Below, one piece after another: positions 1-10,304 of a stretch of DNA of 41,595 nucleotides. The stretch comes from an uncultured Peptococcaceae bacterium (GTDB lineage: Bacteria > Bacillota > Dehalobacteriia > UBA4068): contig CASEQE010000044.1 of assembly GCA_949289995.1 (NCBI GenBank), positions 1 to 41,595 on the forward strand, written 5' to 3'. Below the pieces are notes generated by a model, which saw nothing but the letters and a program-made list of their open reading frames with translations, was not told the origin of the DNA and did not search any database. Each line of letters begins with the position of its first letter. The stretch's first letter is position 1. Made by a program: the position numbers and the translations under genes.

Positions 1-140
1 CAATAATAACCGATATCTTCCAAAGCGCCAATGGTACGGCTTTTGCCCGCGCCGCTCATGCCAGTAATAATCAATATTTTTTCTTTATTGCGCGTGTTTT
101 CGCCCGATTGGTTTTGTATGATTGTATCCTGATCGCTCAT
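1..140 (-). CDS. rapZ: RapZ/YvcJ-family nucleotide-binding protein, N-terminal part only
   Basis: This is the first 46 codons of a minus-strand gene that runs off the left edge. The translation begins MSDQDTII and contains ITGMSGAGKSRTIGALEDIGYY, a P-loop (GMSGAGKS, about residues 27-34) followed by the ALEDxGYx signature typical of the RapZ/YvcJ family. These proteins bind ATP/GTP. In enterobacteria RapZ is an RNase E adaptor controlling GlmS; in Bacillus YvcJ affects competence. Firmicute genes often sit in an yvcJ-yvcK-whiA cluster, which would lie outside this window. The start is the ATG at 138-140, downstream of a purine-rich GTGGTGG stretch. uvrC ends 59 bases upstream of it, so the two may be co-transcribed. 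The C-terminal domain cannot be judged. Confidence 0.85.
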   Translation of the reverse strand, partial: MSDQDTIIQNQSGENTRNKEKILIITGMSGAGKSRTIGALEDIGYY

Positions 141-198
141 CGTATAACCACCACTTCAAATAAACAATTTTATGTTCCGATTTCCATTTCGTTTCGGC

Positions 199-2055
199 TT
201 AACCGTTTTCCTGCCGGTTATGCAAATATTCGAATAAAGCGGCGGCGGCCTTTTCGTTCATACCAGGAACGGCGCTTAGTTCATGTACAGAAGCCTGACG
301 AATTTGTTTAAGAGAACCAAAGGTCTGCAACAAAGCCTGCCGCCGTTTGACGCCGATTTGCGGCGCTTGATCCAAAATCGACTGAGTTTGCGATTTTTGC
401 CGCAATCGCCGGTGGTATGTGATGGCAAAACGATGGGCTTCGTCGCGAATTCTTTGCAATAATTTGCGGGCTTCATGATTTTCCGGCAGACGCAAAGATT
501 GGCTTTGACCAGGTAGAAAGATTTCTTCTTCTCGTTTGGCCAAAGAAATAATCGGCACGGGACCGGCGGACAATTCCGCCAATTGGCTACAAACCGAGGA
601 TAATTGGCCTTTACCGCCATCAATAACCAGCAAATCGGGAAAATGCCCGAAATCCAAAGGTTGTTTGCCGCTTTCCCGCTCCTCCCGTCCGCGCCGCCAA
701 CGACGAGCCAATACCTCCTGCAATGCGGCAAAATCGTTGCTACCGGACAATGTTTTGATTTTAAAACGGCGATATAACTTTGGCGCAGGAGCGCCATTGA
801 TAAATACGACCATCGAACCTACCATATTGGTACCCTGTATATGGCTAATATCATAGCACTCTATACGGCTAGGCGTTCGCTCCAAACCCAGGACTTGCCG
901 CAAAGACTCCAGGGCTGCCGCCTCTTCCTCCTGACGTTGCGTTTGACTCTGTAAAAAATTTTGCAAAATCAGAGATGCATTTTCCTGAACCAAACGCATC
1001 AAACGGCGTTTATTTCCTCGCTGCGGACAAATTAACGCCACTTTTCTGCCGCTGGCTTGTGAAAACTGCAATGCCAGCAAATCTCCATCTTCCGGCGGTG
1101 CATTTACATATATAGCCGGTGGAATCAATTGTCCTCCCCCATAATATTCCTGGAGAAAACGTCGAATCAACATGGACGAGGGAGCGTTTTGCCGGTTGGT
1201 AAGAAAGAAATGTTCCCTACCTACCACTTTACCACGACGTACAAAAAACAATTGCGCCACTGCCTGCTCATTGGCGTTAGCTAAGGCGAGAACGTCGTAA
1301 TTTTCGCCGCCGGCGCTAAGATCCAGTTGTTGATGGGCTTGCACTTGGCGAATTTTTTCTGCCCAATCCCGATAGCGCGCCGCATCTTCAAATCTTAATT
1401 CATCGCTGGCCAAACGCATTTGTTCTTCCATGTGTTTGAGCACGCCTTTGGTTTTGCCGCACAAAAAATCATTCACCTGCTCTACGATATGCAAATAGTC
1501 TTGCTGGGAAATTTTGCCTTCACAAGGCGCCGGGCAGCGCCCTATATGAGCGTTCAAACAGGCTCGATGGCCTTTAGGCCAGGAACGATTAGCGCAAAGA
1601 CGCAACGGAAATACTTCCTGCAGCAATTTCATCACTTGCCGCATACCTCCTACGTCTGGGTAGGGACCAAAATATTTATCACCGTCGTTTTTTGCGCGGC
1701 GCGCCACCAGCAAACGAGGATATGGCTGGCTAACGGTTAAACATAGATAGGGATAGTATTTATCATCCCGCATCAAAATATTATAGTAGGGACGATGTTC
1801 TTTAATTAAATTAGCCTCTAAAATCAACGCATCCGCTTCGCTATTGACCACTACGGTGTCAAAATCGGCAATATGCTCCACTAATAAATTGGTTTTTCCA
1901 TCATGAGACGCAGGAGAATGGAAATAAGAGCGAACACGATTTTTTAAATTTACCGCTTTGCCCACATAAATAATGGTTCCATTTTCATCCTTCATCAAAT
2001 AGCAACCCGGTCTTTCCGGTAAGTCCGCCAATTTTTGCCGCAACGTATCATTCAT
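199..2055 (-). CDS. uvrC: Excinuclease ABC subunit C (UvrC)
   Basis: UvrC makes both incisions around UvrAB-marked DNA lesions in nucleotide excision repair. The N-terminal GIY-YIG nuclease domain is visible (PGCYLM then IIYVGKA, about residues 15-40). A cysteine set follows ([15 protein letters not shown]...GRCPAPCEG) that matches the iron-sulfur cysteines described for UvrC. Next come the UVR domain that contacts UvrB ([12 protein letters not shown]), the RNase H-like 5' nuclease domain ([11 protein letters not shown]) and a C-terminal double helix-hairpin-helix. Length (618 aa) is normal. The ATG at 2053-2055 is preferred over an upstream in-frame start at 2076 because GGGAAAGGG lies at ideal distance. 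It overlaps the uvrA stop by a few bases, so translation is probably coupled. Confidence 0.96.
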   Translation of the reverse strand: MNDTLRQKLADLPERPGCYLMKDENGTIIYVGKAVNLKNRVRSYFHSPASHDGKTNLLVEHIADFDTVVVNSEADALILEANLIKEHRPYYNILMRDDKYYPYLCLTVSQPYPRLLVARRAKNDGDKYFGPYPDVGGMRQVMKLLQEVFPLRLCANRSWPKGHRACLNAHIGRCPAPCEGKISQQDYLHIVEQVNDFLCGKTKGVLKHMEEQMRLASDELRFEDAARYRDWAEKIRQVQAHQQLDLSAGGENYDVLALANANEQAVAQLFFVRRGKVVGREHFFLTNRQNAPSSMLIRRFLQEYYGGGQLIPPAIYVNAPPEDGDLLALQFSQASGRKVALICPQRGNKRRLMRLVQENASLILQNFLQSQTQRQEEEAAALESLRQVLGLERTPSRIECYDISHIQGTNMVGSMVVFINGAPAPKLYRRFKIKTLSGSNDFAALQEVLARRWRRGREERESGKQPLDFGHFPDLLVIDGGKGQLSSVCSQLAELSAGPVPIISLAKREEEIFLPGQSQSLRLPENHEARKLLQRIRDEAHRFAITYHRRLRQKSQTQSILDQAPQIGVKRRQALLQTFGSLKQIRQASVHELSAVPGMNEKAAAALFEYLHNRQENG

Positions 2056-4903
2056 AGCCAAGCCCTTTCCCGGCATCGCTTAACGCTTGGCGCAAGAATT
2101 GACCGGTATAGCTCTGCGGATTTTCCGCCACTTGTTCCGGCGTGCCCCACGCGATCAGTCGTCCGCCGCCGCCGCCGCCCTCCGGCCCTAAATCGATAAG
2201 ATAATCGGCGGTTTTAATCACGTCCAAATTATGCTCGATTACTACCACGGTATCCCCCGCTTCCACCAATTGGTTTAACACATCCAACAAACGGCGGATA
2301 TCATCCGCATGTAAGCCTGTGGTCGGCTCGTCCAAAATATATAAACTACGCCCATTGGAACGACGGGAAAGCTCTGCAGCTAATTTCACCCGCTGCGCCT
2401 CGCCACCAGATAAAGTGGTGGCGCTTTGTCCTAAGCGAATATAACCCAAACCTACCTGTTGCAAAGTAGATAGTTTCCGTTTTATTTTAGGCAAATTGGC
2501 AAAAAACGTCGTTGCCTCATCCACGGTCATATCCAAAACATCGGCGATATTCTTCTCCTTATAATGCACATCCAAAGTTTCTCGATTATAACGCTTGCCC
2601 TTACACACTTCGCAGGGAACATATACGTCGGGAAGAAAATTCATATTGACTTTGATAATACCGTCTCCCTGGCAAGCTTCACATCTACCCCCTCGAACAT
2701 TAAAACTAAAACGTCCCGGTTTATAACCTTTTGCTTTTGCCTCCGGTACTGCGCTAAACAGTTGACGAATCAAATCAAACAAACCGGTATAAGTGGCAGG
2801 ATTGGAGCGTGGCGTGCGGCCGATAGGCGATTGATCGATCATAATCACCTTTTCTAAATTTTCCAATCCTTCCACAGAACGGTGAGAGCCAGGCGTTATA
2901 TAGGCATGGTTCAAACGTCTAGCGCATACTTTATAGAGAATTTCGTTTACCAGAGAGCTTTTACCCGATCCGGATACGCCGGTTACGCAAATAAATATCC
3001 CTAATGGAAACTCTACGTCGATATTTTGGAGATTATTAACGGCCGCGCCACGGATTACCACTTTGCGCCCATTACCTCCACGCCGTTCTTTCGGAACGGG
3101 AATCGCTTTTTTGCCGCTTAAGTATTGGCCGGTAATGGAATTTTCATTAGCCATAACTTGAGCGGGAGAACCGGCGGCAACAATCCGGCCGCCGCCTTCG
3201 CCAGCCGCCGGTCCCACATCCAACAAATAGTCTGCCGCACGCATCATATCCTCATCGTGTTCCACAACCAAAACCGAATTGCCCAAGTCCCGCAATTCTT
3301 TCAAAGCTTGAATCAATTTATGATTATCCCGCTGATGCAAGCCGATACTAGGTTCGTCCAACACATACAGAACGCCGGTTAAATGGGAACCGATTTGCGT
3401 AGCCAAACGAATCCGCTGGGCTTCGCCTCCGGAAAGAGAAACTGCGCTACGGCTTAGCGTTAAATAATCCAAACCTACCGTATTCAAAAAACCCAAGCGA
3501 TCTTTGATTTCTTTGAGAATTCTTTGACCAATAATTTGCTCTCGTTGACTAAGATGCAAATTATCGATAAAATCATAGGCCTGGGAGATAGTCATACGGC
3601 TCAATTGATCAATATTTTTGCCGCCTACCGTCACAGCCAAGCTTTCCGCTTTTAATCTAGCGCCGCCACAAGTTTTACAGGTAGAAATCAGCATATATTT
3701 TTCAAATTCACTGCGCATAAAATCGGAATTGGTTTCTTGATAGCGGCGGCTAATATTGGGTACCAATCCTTCCCAGGGACGAGGCCATATCTGTTCATCT
3801 CCGTCTTCGTCCACAAAGGATACGGAAAACTTTTCCTGACCGCAGCCATAAAAAATTTCCTGTTTGGCCTGTTGTGGCAAATCTTTAAACGGCGTATCCA
3901 AAGAATAGCCCCGTTTGGCAAAAACCGCCGATAGTTGCCGAAAATACCATCCGTTTTCCCGCAGAACCGGCAGCAAAGCGCCTTGGCGCAAACTCAGCGT
4001 CTCATCGTTAATCATCAAGGCGGCATCGATATGTTGAGAATAGCCCAAGCCTGTGCAATCCGGACAAGCGCCAAATGGATTATTAAAAGAAAACATACGG
4101 GGAGAAAGCTCTTCCATGCTAATCCCGCAATCCGGACAAGCAAAATTTTGGCTAAACATACGTTGCATCTGCTCGCCGCTAGGAGAAACAGCAAACGTTA
4201 TAGCCAAGCCGTCCCCCATACGCAACGCCAACTCCAAGGAGTCCGCCAATCTTTTTTGACACCCCGGGCGCACAATCAGACGATCCACCACCAATTCAAT
4301 GCTATGATTTTGCCGTTTGTTTAGCGCAATTGGCTGGGACAAATCCATAACTTCACCGTCCACCCGCACGCGCACATAGCCCTGGCTACGCAAATCGGTA
4401 AAAAGTTTCTGAAACTCGCCCTTTCGCCCACGTACCAATGGAGCGGCCAGCGTTAGCTTGCTGCCTTCCGGCCATTGTAAAATGATATCGATCATTTGAT
4501 CCACGCTTTGCTGGGTAATCGCTTTGCCGCATTGGGGACAATGAGGCAGGCCGATACGGGCATATAATAAGCGCAAATAATCATGAATTTCCGTCACCGT
4601 GCCTACGGTGGAGCGGGGGTTATGACTAGTTGATTTTTGATCTATTGAAATAGCCGGCGAAAGGCCGTCGATTTGATCCACGTCCGGTTTACTCATTAAA
4701 CCGAGAAATTGCCTGGCATAAGAAGAGAGGCTTTCCACATAGCGACGTTGGCCCTCCGCATAAATGGTATCAAAAGCCAAAGAGCTTTTGCCGCTGCCGG
4801 ACAAACCGGTGATCACCACCAATTGATCCCGGGGAATATCCACATCCACGTTTTTCAAATTATGTTGTCGGGCGCCACGAATGATAATTTTTTCCTGGGT
4901 CAT
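2048..4903 (-). CDS. uvrA: Excinuclease ABC subunit A (UvrA)
   Basis: UvrA is the damage-recognition ATPase of nucleotide excision repair and loads UvrB on DNA. It contains two ABC ATPase units with Walker A motifs (GLSGSGKSS near residue 32 and GVSGSGKSS near 640), signatures [12 protein letters not shown] and [12 protein letters not shown], and Walker B segments ending LDEPSIGLH and LDEPTTGLH. Zinc-binding CxxC pairs are present (CPQCGK, CPDCG/CPDCTG, CEACQG/CEVCKG). The 951-aa length is typical. The ATG at 4901-4903 is chosen because AGGAG lies 6-7 bases upstream; an upstream in-frame ATG at 4936 lacks that support. It overlaps the downstream uvrC start. Confidence 0.97.
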   Translation of the reverse strand: MTQEKIIIRGARQHNLKNVDVDIPRDQLVVITGLSGSGKSSLAFDTIYAEGQRRYVESLSSYARQFLGLMSKPDVDQIDGLSPAISIDQKSTSHNPRSTVGTVTEIHDYLRLLYARIGLPHCPQCGKAITQQSVDQMIDIILQWPEGSKLTLAAPLVRGRKGEFQKLFTDLRSQGYVRVRVDGEVMDLSQPIALNKRQNHSIELVVDRLIVRPGCQKRLADSLELALRMGDGLAITFAVSPSGEQMQRMFSQNFACPDCGISMEELSPRMFSFNNPFGACPDCTGLGYSQHIDAALMINDETLSLRQGALLPVLRENGWYFRQLSAVFAKRGYSLDTPFKDLPQQAKQEIFYGCGQEKFSVSFVDEDGDEQIWPRPWEGLVPNISRRYQETNSDFMRSEFEKYMLISTCKTCGGARLKAESLAVTVGGKNIDQLSRMTISQAYDFIDNLHLSQREQIIGQRILKEIKDRLGFLNTVGLDYLTLSRSAVSLSGGEAQRIRLATQIGSHLTGVLYVLDEPSIGLHQRDNHKLIQALKELRDLGNSVLVVEHDEDMMRAADYLLDVGPAAGEGGGRIVAAGSPAQVMANENSITGQYLSGKKAIPVPKERRGGNGRKVVIRGAAVNNLQNIDVEFPLGIFICVTGVSGSGKSSLVNEILYKVCARRLNHAYITPGSHRSVEGLENLEKVIMIDQSPIGRTPRSNPATYTGLFDLIRQLFSAVPEAKAKGYKPGRFSFNVRGGRCEACQGDGIIKVNMNFLPDVYVPCEVCKGKRYNRETLDVHYKEKNIADVLDMTVDEATTFFANLPKIKRKLSTLQQVGLGYIRLGQSATTLSGGEAQRVKLAAELSRRSNGRSLYILDEPTTGLHADDIRRLLDVLNQLVEAGDTVVVIEHNLDVIKTADYLIDLGPEGGGGGGRLIAWGTPEQVAENPQSYTGQFLRQALSDAGKGLGYE

Positions 4904-4939
4904 ACCATACTCCTGTATATATGAATCATCATGCAATAA

Positions 4940-4977
4940 ACGATAGTCTTTAAGCGGCTATCGTCTTAATTATTATA
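4940..4977 (-). promoter_or_regulatory. uvrA promoter -10 and 5'-end hairpin
   Basis: On the minus strand an extended -10 (TGCTATAAT, hexamer at 4972-4977) lies about 70 bases upstream of uvrA; the -35 is poor. Immediately after the expected start of transcription, ACGATAG and CTATCGT (4958-4964 and 4940-4946) form a 7-bp hairpin followed by TTTATTG. It could stabilise the 5' end or act as a weak attenuator. No LexA box was recognised with confidence. Confidence 0.5.
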
Positions 4978-5065
4978 GCATATTTTTTGATCTATTATAT
5001 GGTTTTTAACCGCGGAAAAAGAGAAATATTTTCCTGGTCTTTTTTCTAATTTGGACGGCAAGCGG

Positions 5066-5110
5066 CAGCGGCAAAAGAAAAGACCTTGACCATTTGGGCC
5101 AAGGTCTTTG
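5066..5110 (-). terminator. Rho-independent terminator after spoVT
   Basis: A perfect 10-bp stem (AAAGACCTTG at 5078-5087 with CAAGGTCTTT at 5100-5109) begins right after the spoVT stop codon. On the minus strand it is followed by TTTCTTTTGCC. Confidence 0.8.
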
Positions 5111-5111
5111 T

Positions 5112-5672
5112 TTATTGCTCCATTTGTCTGGCCAATACGCCAGCGGCGGACTGAGCTACTTTGCGTTCAGTTTCCCCTAAATCTTCTTTGCCGCAAATAA
5201 TCACTGCTCCTACAGGATCGCCTTGCGCGATAATCGGCATAATCACTTCACTATCAAAACGATAGCTATCCTCGCCCTTGTCATCGGCGACGATATTGCC
5301 GTCCCGGCGGGAAACGTCGCTTTGCGAATTGCTAAAAACCGCCCGTCTTTCTTCCATAGATTTCTCTACCAATTTACCGATACTTTTGCCAAGAAAATCT
5401 TTTTTTGCCGCGCCGGACACCGCGACGATATTATCTCGATCACTAATCAGTACCGGTTTATTCAAAACCTCAAACATTGCGTCGGCATATTCCCTGGCAA
5501 AATTGGCCAACTCGCCAATAGGCGAATACTTCTTCAAAATAATTCCGCCATCTCGATCAACAAATATTTCCAAAGGGTCGCCTTCCCGAATTCGCAAATT
5601 ACGGCGAATTTCTTTGGGGATCACCACCCGGCCCAAATCGTCGATACGCCGCACTATACCAGTGGCTTTCAT
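5112..5672 (-). CDS. spoVT: Stage V sporulation regulator SpoVT (AbrB family)
   Basis: SpoVT is a DNA-binding regulator of forespore genes. The N-terminal AbrB swapped-hairpin domain is near-canonical (MKATGIVRRIDDLGRVVIPK..., residues 1-45). The rest is a GAF-like domain of about 130 residues (GEDSYRFDSEVIMPIIAQGDPVGAVIICG). At 186 aa it is close to Bacillus SpoVT (178 aa) and much longer than AbrB. The start at 5672 is supported by GGAGGT seven bases upstream; an in-frame extension to 5747 is not credible because the conserved domain begins at this Met. The gene stands alone between two terminators. It is direct evidence for a spore-forming lineage. Confidence 0.95.
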   Translation of the reverse strand: MKATGIVRRIDDLGRVVIPKEIRRNLRIREGDPLEIFVDRDGGIILKKYSPIGELANFAREYADAMFEVLNKPVLISDRDNIVAVSGAAKKDFLGKSIGKLVEKSMEERRAVFSNSQSDVSRRDGNIVADDKGEDSYRFDSEVIMPIIAQGDPVGAVIICGKEDLGETERKVAQSAAGVLARQMEQ

Positions 5673-5752
5673 ATAAATACCTCCATCGTCAGCAAGTTTG
5701 CTTTCACGCAAACTATTATCTACAAAAAAGGAAAAAATATACTGCAAGCAAC

Positions 5753-5788
5753 AAAAAAACAGCGTCTATACAAAGGCAAAGACGCTGT
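5753..5788 (-). terminator. Terminator after the tepA-ylzJ genes
   Basis: A 9-bp stem (ACAGCGTCT at 5759-5767 with AGACGCTGT at 5780-5788) is followed on the minus strand by seven T (complement of 5753-5759). It ends transcription arriving from tepA-ylzJ. Confidence 0.85.
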
Positions 5789-5870
5789 TTTATAGTTGAT
5801 CCCAAACTTTTAGCCATTTCATCAATCAAAGAAAATCGAATCGTAAAAGCATGGATAGCCGGTCGAGCGA

Positions 5871-6077
5871 TTATAATCGAATTCTGGTCCCTGGAGCCAA
5901 ACGACCGTCTAAAAAATCCGCTGGATCGGTGCTGAGTAAAGAAACGATTTCGCCTTGCCCATCAGCGCCGGGACGCACAAGCAAACGTTTCCCCAGATAA
6001 TCCACGCTGCGTAAGGCCGGTACTTTCATAGGTTCACCGGCAAAAATTTCTTCCTCGCTGATGATACTCCAAATCAT
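5871..6077 (-). CDS. YlzJ-like small protein
   Basis: A 68-aa acidic protein starting [14 protein letters not shown], a pattern shared by YlzJ-like proteins (cf. MILYTxxPxExIF) found directly after tepA in Bacillus. Function is unknown for the family. The ATG overlaps the tepA TGA by four bases (ATGA), so translation is coupled. No membrane segment or known catalytic motif is seen. Assignment rests mainly on position and N-terminal pattern. In Bacillus the next gene is spoIIIE/ftsK; here a terminator and spoVT follow instead. Confidence 0.75.
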   Translation of the reverse strand: MIWSIISEEEIFAGEPMKVPALRSVDYLGKRLLVRPGADGQGEIVSLLSTDPADFLDGRLAPGTRIRL

Positions 6078-6967
6078 TGTTTATCCCCCTTTCGCCAATA
6101 GCGGTGAGGGCGTTTAAACAATGCGTTAGCGCCTTGGTCGGACTTTGTTTTCTCATTACAGTCTTGTTGCACATCCTGCCCCTGAGATTCCCGCTGGCAG
6201 GACTGGGCCGTATGCTGTTGTTCCGCCTTATGCTCGTCAATCATTTGCCGCAACTTACTCATAGCCTGGGATAAACCGCCTGTTTGGTCAATCAAACCAC
6301 ATGCCGCGGCAGATTCCCCCACCACCACCGTGCCCACGTCACGGGCCAATTCTCCGGTGGTAGTCATCATCTGCCGGAATTGTGCGGCGCTAATATGGGA
6401 ATGTTGCGCCACAAAATCGATAATTCGGTCCTGCATCTTTTCCAAATAATCAAAAGATTGCTGTACGCCCACCACCATGCCGGTAAGACGAATGGGATGA
6501 ATGGTCATGGTAGCGGTGGGAGCGATAAAAGAATAATCTGCCGCCACAGCTATAGGCACGCCAATGGAATGCCCACCGCCCAAAACTAGGGAAACCGTGG
6601 GCTTGGACATGGAAGCAATGATTTCTGCCAAAGCCAATCCTGCCTCGACATCGCCGCCCACGGTATTTAGAATTACCAACAAGCCTTCGATTTCCGGACT
6701 TTGTTCAACCGCCACCAATTGGGGAATAATATGCTCGTATTTGGTGGCTTTATTTTGCGGCGGCATAATCAAGTGCCCTTCCACCTGGCCTATAATCGTA
6801 ATAACATGAATATTGCCATGCATTACCGGCAATTTTAATTCCCCATAATCGTTTAAAGTATTGCTCTGTTCGTCGTTCTGATCATTGTTTTCCTCAGGTA
6901 CCATATCCGGATTTAATTCATTGCGCAATTTGGCCGCTCCGGACAAGAATCCCTCCGTATTGGACAT
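6074..6967 (-). CDS. tepA: TepA/ClpP-family serine protease
   Basis: A ClpP-fold protein of about 297 aa, the size of the TepA (YmfB) subgroup linked to protein translocation and spore peptide turnover in Bacillus. The core runs from about residue 45 ([15 protein letters not shown]) to 240. The nucleophile motif [11 protein letters not shown] and the histidine in TMTIHPIR are in the positions expected for the ClpP Ser-His pair. The last 60 residues are polar, Gln/Lys-rich and probably disordered. The start is the ATG at 6965-6967 with GGAGGG seven bases before it; a TTG two codons earlier is less likely. It lies between rnj and ylzJ in the conserved order. Confidence 0.88.
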   Translation of the reverse strand: MSNTEGFLSGAAKLRNELNPDMVPEENNDQNDEQSNTLNDYGELKLPVMHGNIHVITIIGQVEGHLIMPPQNKATKYEHIIPQLVAVEQSPEIEGLLVILNTVGGDVEAGLALAEIIASMSKPTVSLVLGGGHSIGVPIAVAADYSFIAPTATMTIHPIRLTGMVVGVQQSFDYLEKMQDRIIDFVAQHSHISAAQFRQMMTTTGELARDVGTVVVGESAAACGLIDQTGGLSQAMSKLRQMIDEHKAEQQHTAQSCQRESQGQDVQQDCNEKTKSDQGANALFKRPHRYWRKGDKQ

Positions 6968-6993
6968 AGCCAACCCTCCTTAGGCAGGGCCGC

Positions 6994-9171
6994 TTACACC
7001 TCATTGATCACGTCGATAATCACCGGTCTTCTGCCGGTTCGCTCCAAAACGAATCTTCCCAATACGCTACGCAATTGATTACGCAAATCATAAAGACTGC
7101 CGTCTGTGAGCCGTTGATCGGTGCAAAGAGCCGCCACTTTTTCTTTTGCTTCACCGATAATATGCTCATATTCCTTTTCAAATATGAATCCCCGAGAAAT
7201 AATTTCCGGGCCAAACAAAATATGCGGCTCTTGTTTCCGGCTATATACTAGGTTAACAATAATAATACCGCTTTCCGAAAGCTGTCTTCTTTCTTTTAAA
7301 ACATAATTTCCTACGTCGCCTACACCCAGGCCGTCGATTAGCACTTGTCCGCTGGTTACGGAACCGTTAATCCGGCAATGACGGCGGCCCACTTCCAAAA
7401 TTTGACCGTTTTCCATCACAAAAGTATTTTCCGCGTCCATCCCCAAAAACTGAGCCAATTGGGCATGCTTATACAACATCCTATACTCGCCATGCATCGG
7501 TAAAAAGAAACGGGGTTTGACCATATTGATTAATATTTTTAATTCTTCTTTTGAACCATGGCCGGAAACATGAATTCCTTCGCTACGTTCATGCACTACC
7601 ATGGCTCCCTGGCGAAAAAGGTTGTCCACGGTTTTAGCTACCGTTCTTTCATTACCAGGAATCGGCGTAGCGGAAATAATCACAAAATCCCCAGGAATAA
7701 TATGCACTTGCCGGTGTTCGCCGGAACTCATCCGTGTTAAACCGGACAAAGGTTCCCCTTGGGAGCCGGTGGTTAGAATCAAAATCTGATGGGCGGGTAG
7801 GCTATTCACTTTATCTACGTCGATCAGAATATCGTCAGGAATATGCAAATAGCCCAATTCCCGGGCGATAGCACAAACGTTTTGCATTCCCCGACCAACC
7901 ACCGCCACTTTACGGCCGGAACGTTCCGCCGACCATAACGCTTGTTGGATACGGTGTACATTGGAAGCAAAAGTCGTGAGGATAATGCGTCCTTCCGCCT
8001 TATTAAATAATTTATCAAAGGTAGAGCCGATGGTTTTCTCACTGCCGGTATAGCCGTCGCGTTCCACATTGGTACTGTCGGCCATTAACAACAAAACCCC
8101 GCGTTCGCCCAAGGCGGCGATACGGGCCAAATCCATCATACGGCCATCAATGGGCGACATATCGATTTTAAAATCGCTAATCAATAAAATGACGCCCACA
8201 GGCGTATGAACCGCCATACCCATAGAATCGGGAATACTGTGTGTAATGCGGAAAAACTCCACTTTAAACACTCCGGCATTCACGGTTTCCCGAGGGGCAA
8301 CCTGGCGCAAATCGGCATCGATACGGTGCTCGTTCAATTTGCCTTTTAATAGCCCTAAGGTCAACCGGGATCCATAAACAGGCGCTTCGATATCTTTTAG
8401 CAAATAAGGCATCGCCCCGATATGATCTTCATGTCCATGGGTGAGCAAAAACGCTTGCACTTGTTGACGATGTTCGATCAAATAACTATAATCGGGGATC
8501 ACCAAATCGATACCCAACATTTCATCTGTGGGAAACATGACCCCTGCATCCACCACAACGATTTGCTCGCCGTATTGGATCACCGTCATGTTTTTACCCA
8601 CTTCACCCATACCCCCTAAAGGTATGATTTTCAATTTCTTTTCTTGCCCATTTTCGCTTTTGCGCTTTTCTCCAGCCGCTATGGCCACACTATTACGCAG
8701 CGACAAAGGATCGTTCGCCAAAGGATTGCTAACAAAGGCATGGGATGAGGATAACTCGTCCGGAGGTGGACTATTTTTTTTGCGATCATTCTTGGTTCCT
8801 GCGGTTGATTTCCGCGACGTTTTGCTAACAGTTGGCTCCGCCGCCTGGTAGCCGCTATTGCTCTCCTTGTTGCTTTTCCGGCTTTTGCCGGCAGATTTGG
8901 CGACACTGTTTACCGTTTCTTCTTTGCGTTTTTTTCCTTGGGTTAACGAAGCAGCGCTATCCGTTTTTTTTCTACTTTTGTTTTTAGCTGCAGCCGTAGA
9001 TTCGCCGGCGGCAACCATTTTGGCAGTGGATTTTTTACCGGCTGATGGCCGGGTCCGTTTTCGTTTATTTTCCAGTATTTCTTCTTGTTGCTGGCCCAAA
9101 GGGGTAGCCGTTGCAGTCGGTTGATCGCCGCTTTCTTCGGCTGCCCGTTTAGACGTTTTTCTTTCAGCCAT
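6994..9171 (-). CDS. rnj: Ribonuclease J with a long basic N-terminal extension
   Basis: RNase J is a metallo-beta-lactamase/beta-CASP ribonuclease (endo- and 5'-3' exonuclease) central to RNA decay in Firmicutes. The core begins near residue 180 (KIIPLGGMGEVGKNM). The zinc motif HGHEDH is at 245-250, with further His/Asp motifs (HSIPDSMG, ISDFKID, PMHGEYRM, HVSGHGS) in order. The core is full length. The first ~178 residues are an unusual low-complexity tail rich in Lys, Arg, Ser, Ala and Thr with several KKS/RKS-type blocks, most likely disordered and RNA- or membrane-surface-binding. The ATG at 9171 follows GGGAGGA. It lies between dapA and tepA, as rnjB does in Bacillus. Confidence 0.93.
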   Translation of the reverse strand: MAERKTSKRAAEESGDQPTATATPLGQQQEEILENKRKRTRPSAGKKSTAKMVAAGESTAAAKNKSRKKTDSAASLTQGKKRKEETVNSVAKSAGKSRKSNKESNSGYQAAEPTVSKTSRKSTAGTKNDRKKNSPPPDELSSSHAFVSNPLANDPLSLRNSVAIAAGEKRKSENGQEKKLKIIPLGGMGEVGKNMTVIQYGEQIVVVDAGVMFPTDEMLGIDLVIPDYSYLIEHRQQVQAFLLTHGHEDHIGAMPYLLKDIEAPVYGSRLTLGLLKGKLNEHRIDADLRQVAPRETVNAGVFKVEFFRITHSIPDSMGMAVHTPVGVILLISDFKIDMSPIDGRMMDLARIAALGERGVLLLMADSTNVERDGYTGSEKTIGSTFDKLFNKAEGRIILTTFASNVHRIQQALWSAERSGRKVAVVGRGMQNVCAIARELGYLHIPDDILIDVDKVNSLPAHQILILTTGSQGEPLSGLTRMSSGEHRQVHIIPGDFVIISATPIPGNERTVAKTVDNLFRQGAMVVHERSEGIHVSGHGSKEELKILINMVKPRFFLPMHGEYRMLYKHAQLAQFLGMDAENTFVMENGQILEVGRRHCRINGSVTSGQVLIDGLGVGDVGNYVLKERRQLSESGIIIVNLVYSRKQEPHILFGPEIISRGFIFEKEYEHIIGEAKEKVAALCTDQRLTDGSLYDLRNQLRSVLGRFVLERTGRRPVIIDVINEV

Positions 9172-9233
9172 ACATTCCTCCCTTTCCGATCCTATAGCAA
9201 TTCGCCATAGCCAAAATTTGGCTATAGCAAAGG

Positions 9234-9282
9234 AAGGTTGATACGCCTTGCCTGCTTTACCGGTGCAAGGTATATCAACCTT
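9234..9282 (-). promoter_or_regulatory. Long hairpin in the dapA-rnj gap
   Basis: The 250-base gap between dapA and rnj holds a two-part stem: AAGGTTGATA/TATCAACCTT outside and CCTTGC/GCAAGG inside (9234-9251 with 9265-9282). On the minus strand it is followed by TTCCTTTGC, so it may be an attenuator or partial terminator after dapA. A second inverted repeat (TAGCCAAA...TTTGGCTA, about 9207-9225) lies nearer the rnj start. No clear promoter was recognised in the gap. Confidence 0.5.
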
Positions 9283-9421
9283 AGGGCGAAACGCAACTTG
9301 CGTCCACCGCTATCCTAAGTATTCTAAACGCAACGATAAGTATTCCCCAAAAACTCTGGGGATAAACCCGTCGTATAAAAAGCGCACATATAAACGACAC
9401 AGTTACATTGCCGCTAGCATT

Positions 9422-10300
9422 TTATTGCAGTTCGTATTGCCGTAGCAATTGGATTAATTGTTGCTGAATCTCCGGCGTAGCTTCGCATAACGGCAAACGG
9501 CAAGGCCCAGCCGGCAAACCCAATTGATTGAGACAGAATTTTAGTGGGATCGGATTGGCACATAAAAACATTTTTTTAAACAGATCCCCATATTTTTCAT
9601 GCAAGAGCCGTGCATTCGCCATATCGCCTTGATTATAACAATCAATCATTTCTTTAATTTGCTTGCCGATTAAATGCGCGGCTACGCTAATCACACCTTT
9701 GCCACCCAATTCTAAAATCGGTAGCGTATCGCCGTCATCTCCGGAATAAATGATAAAATCCGCCGGCGTACATTGGCGTATAGTCCTAACCTGTTCTAGA
9801 TTACCGGAAGCCTCTTTCACCGCCACCACGTTTTCGATTTGCGCTAAGCGGGCCACCGTTTCCGGCAATAAATTGACGTTGGTACGAGACGGCACATTAT
9901 ACAAAATCACAGGCAAAGAAGTCGCTTGGGCAATGGCTTGAAAATGGAGAAACACCCCTTCTTGCGGTGGTTTATTGTAATATGGCGTCACCGTCAACAA
10001 ACCGTCCACACCCAAAGCCTCCGCCTTTTTACTTAATTCTACGGAAGCAGCCGTATCGTATGTAGAAGTACCGGCAATTACCGGCGCTTTACCTTTTGCC
10101 ACTTCTAAAATAGCGGCAAACATTTTTAATTTTTCTTCTTTGCTTAAAGTAGGGGATTCGCCGGTAGTGCCGCAAACCACCAAAGCGTCGGAACCATTGG
10201 CCAATAAATACTCGGCCAAGTGTTGCGCTCCGTCATAATCTACCGCCTTATTTGTATCCATAGGCGTTGCCATAGCGGTAATAACCGTACCAAAATCCAT
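9422..10300 (-). CDS. dapA: 4-hydroxy-tetrahydrodipicolinate synthase
   Basis: DapA condenses pyruvate with aspartate semialdehyde, the committed step to lysine, diaminopimelate and dipicolinate. The (beta/alpha)8 enzyme is complete at 292 aa. The substrate loop GTTGESPTL is at 44-52, catalytic Tyr134 lies in YNVPSRT and the Schiff-base Lys162 in VAVKEASG. The start follows GGGGGT. It is four bases downstream of asd, its supplier, and in the same transcript. In spore formers its product also feeds dipicolinate synthase, encoded just upstream here. Confidence 0.97.
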   Translation of the reverse strand: MDFGTVITAMATPMDTNKAVDYDGAQHLAEYLLANGSDALVVCGTTGESPTLSKEEKLKMFAAILEVAKGKAPVIAGTSTYDTAASVELSKKAEALGVDGLLTVTPYYNKPPQEGVFLHFQAIAQATSLPVILYNVPSRTNVNLLPETVARLAQIENVVAVKEASGNLEQVRTIRQCTPADFIIYSGDDGDTLPILELGGKGVISVAAHLIGKQIKEMIDCYNQGDMANARLLHEKYGDLFKKMFLCANPIPLKFCLNQLGLPAGPCRLPLCEATPEIQQQLIQLLRQYELQ

Positions 10301-10304
10301 TTTG

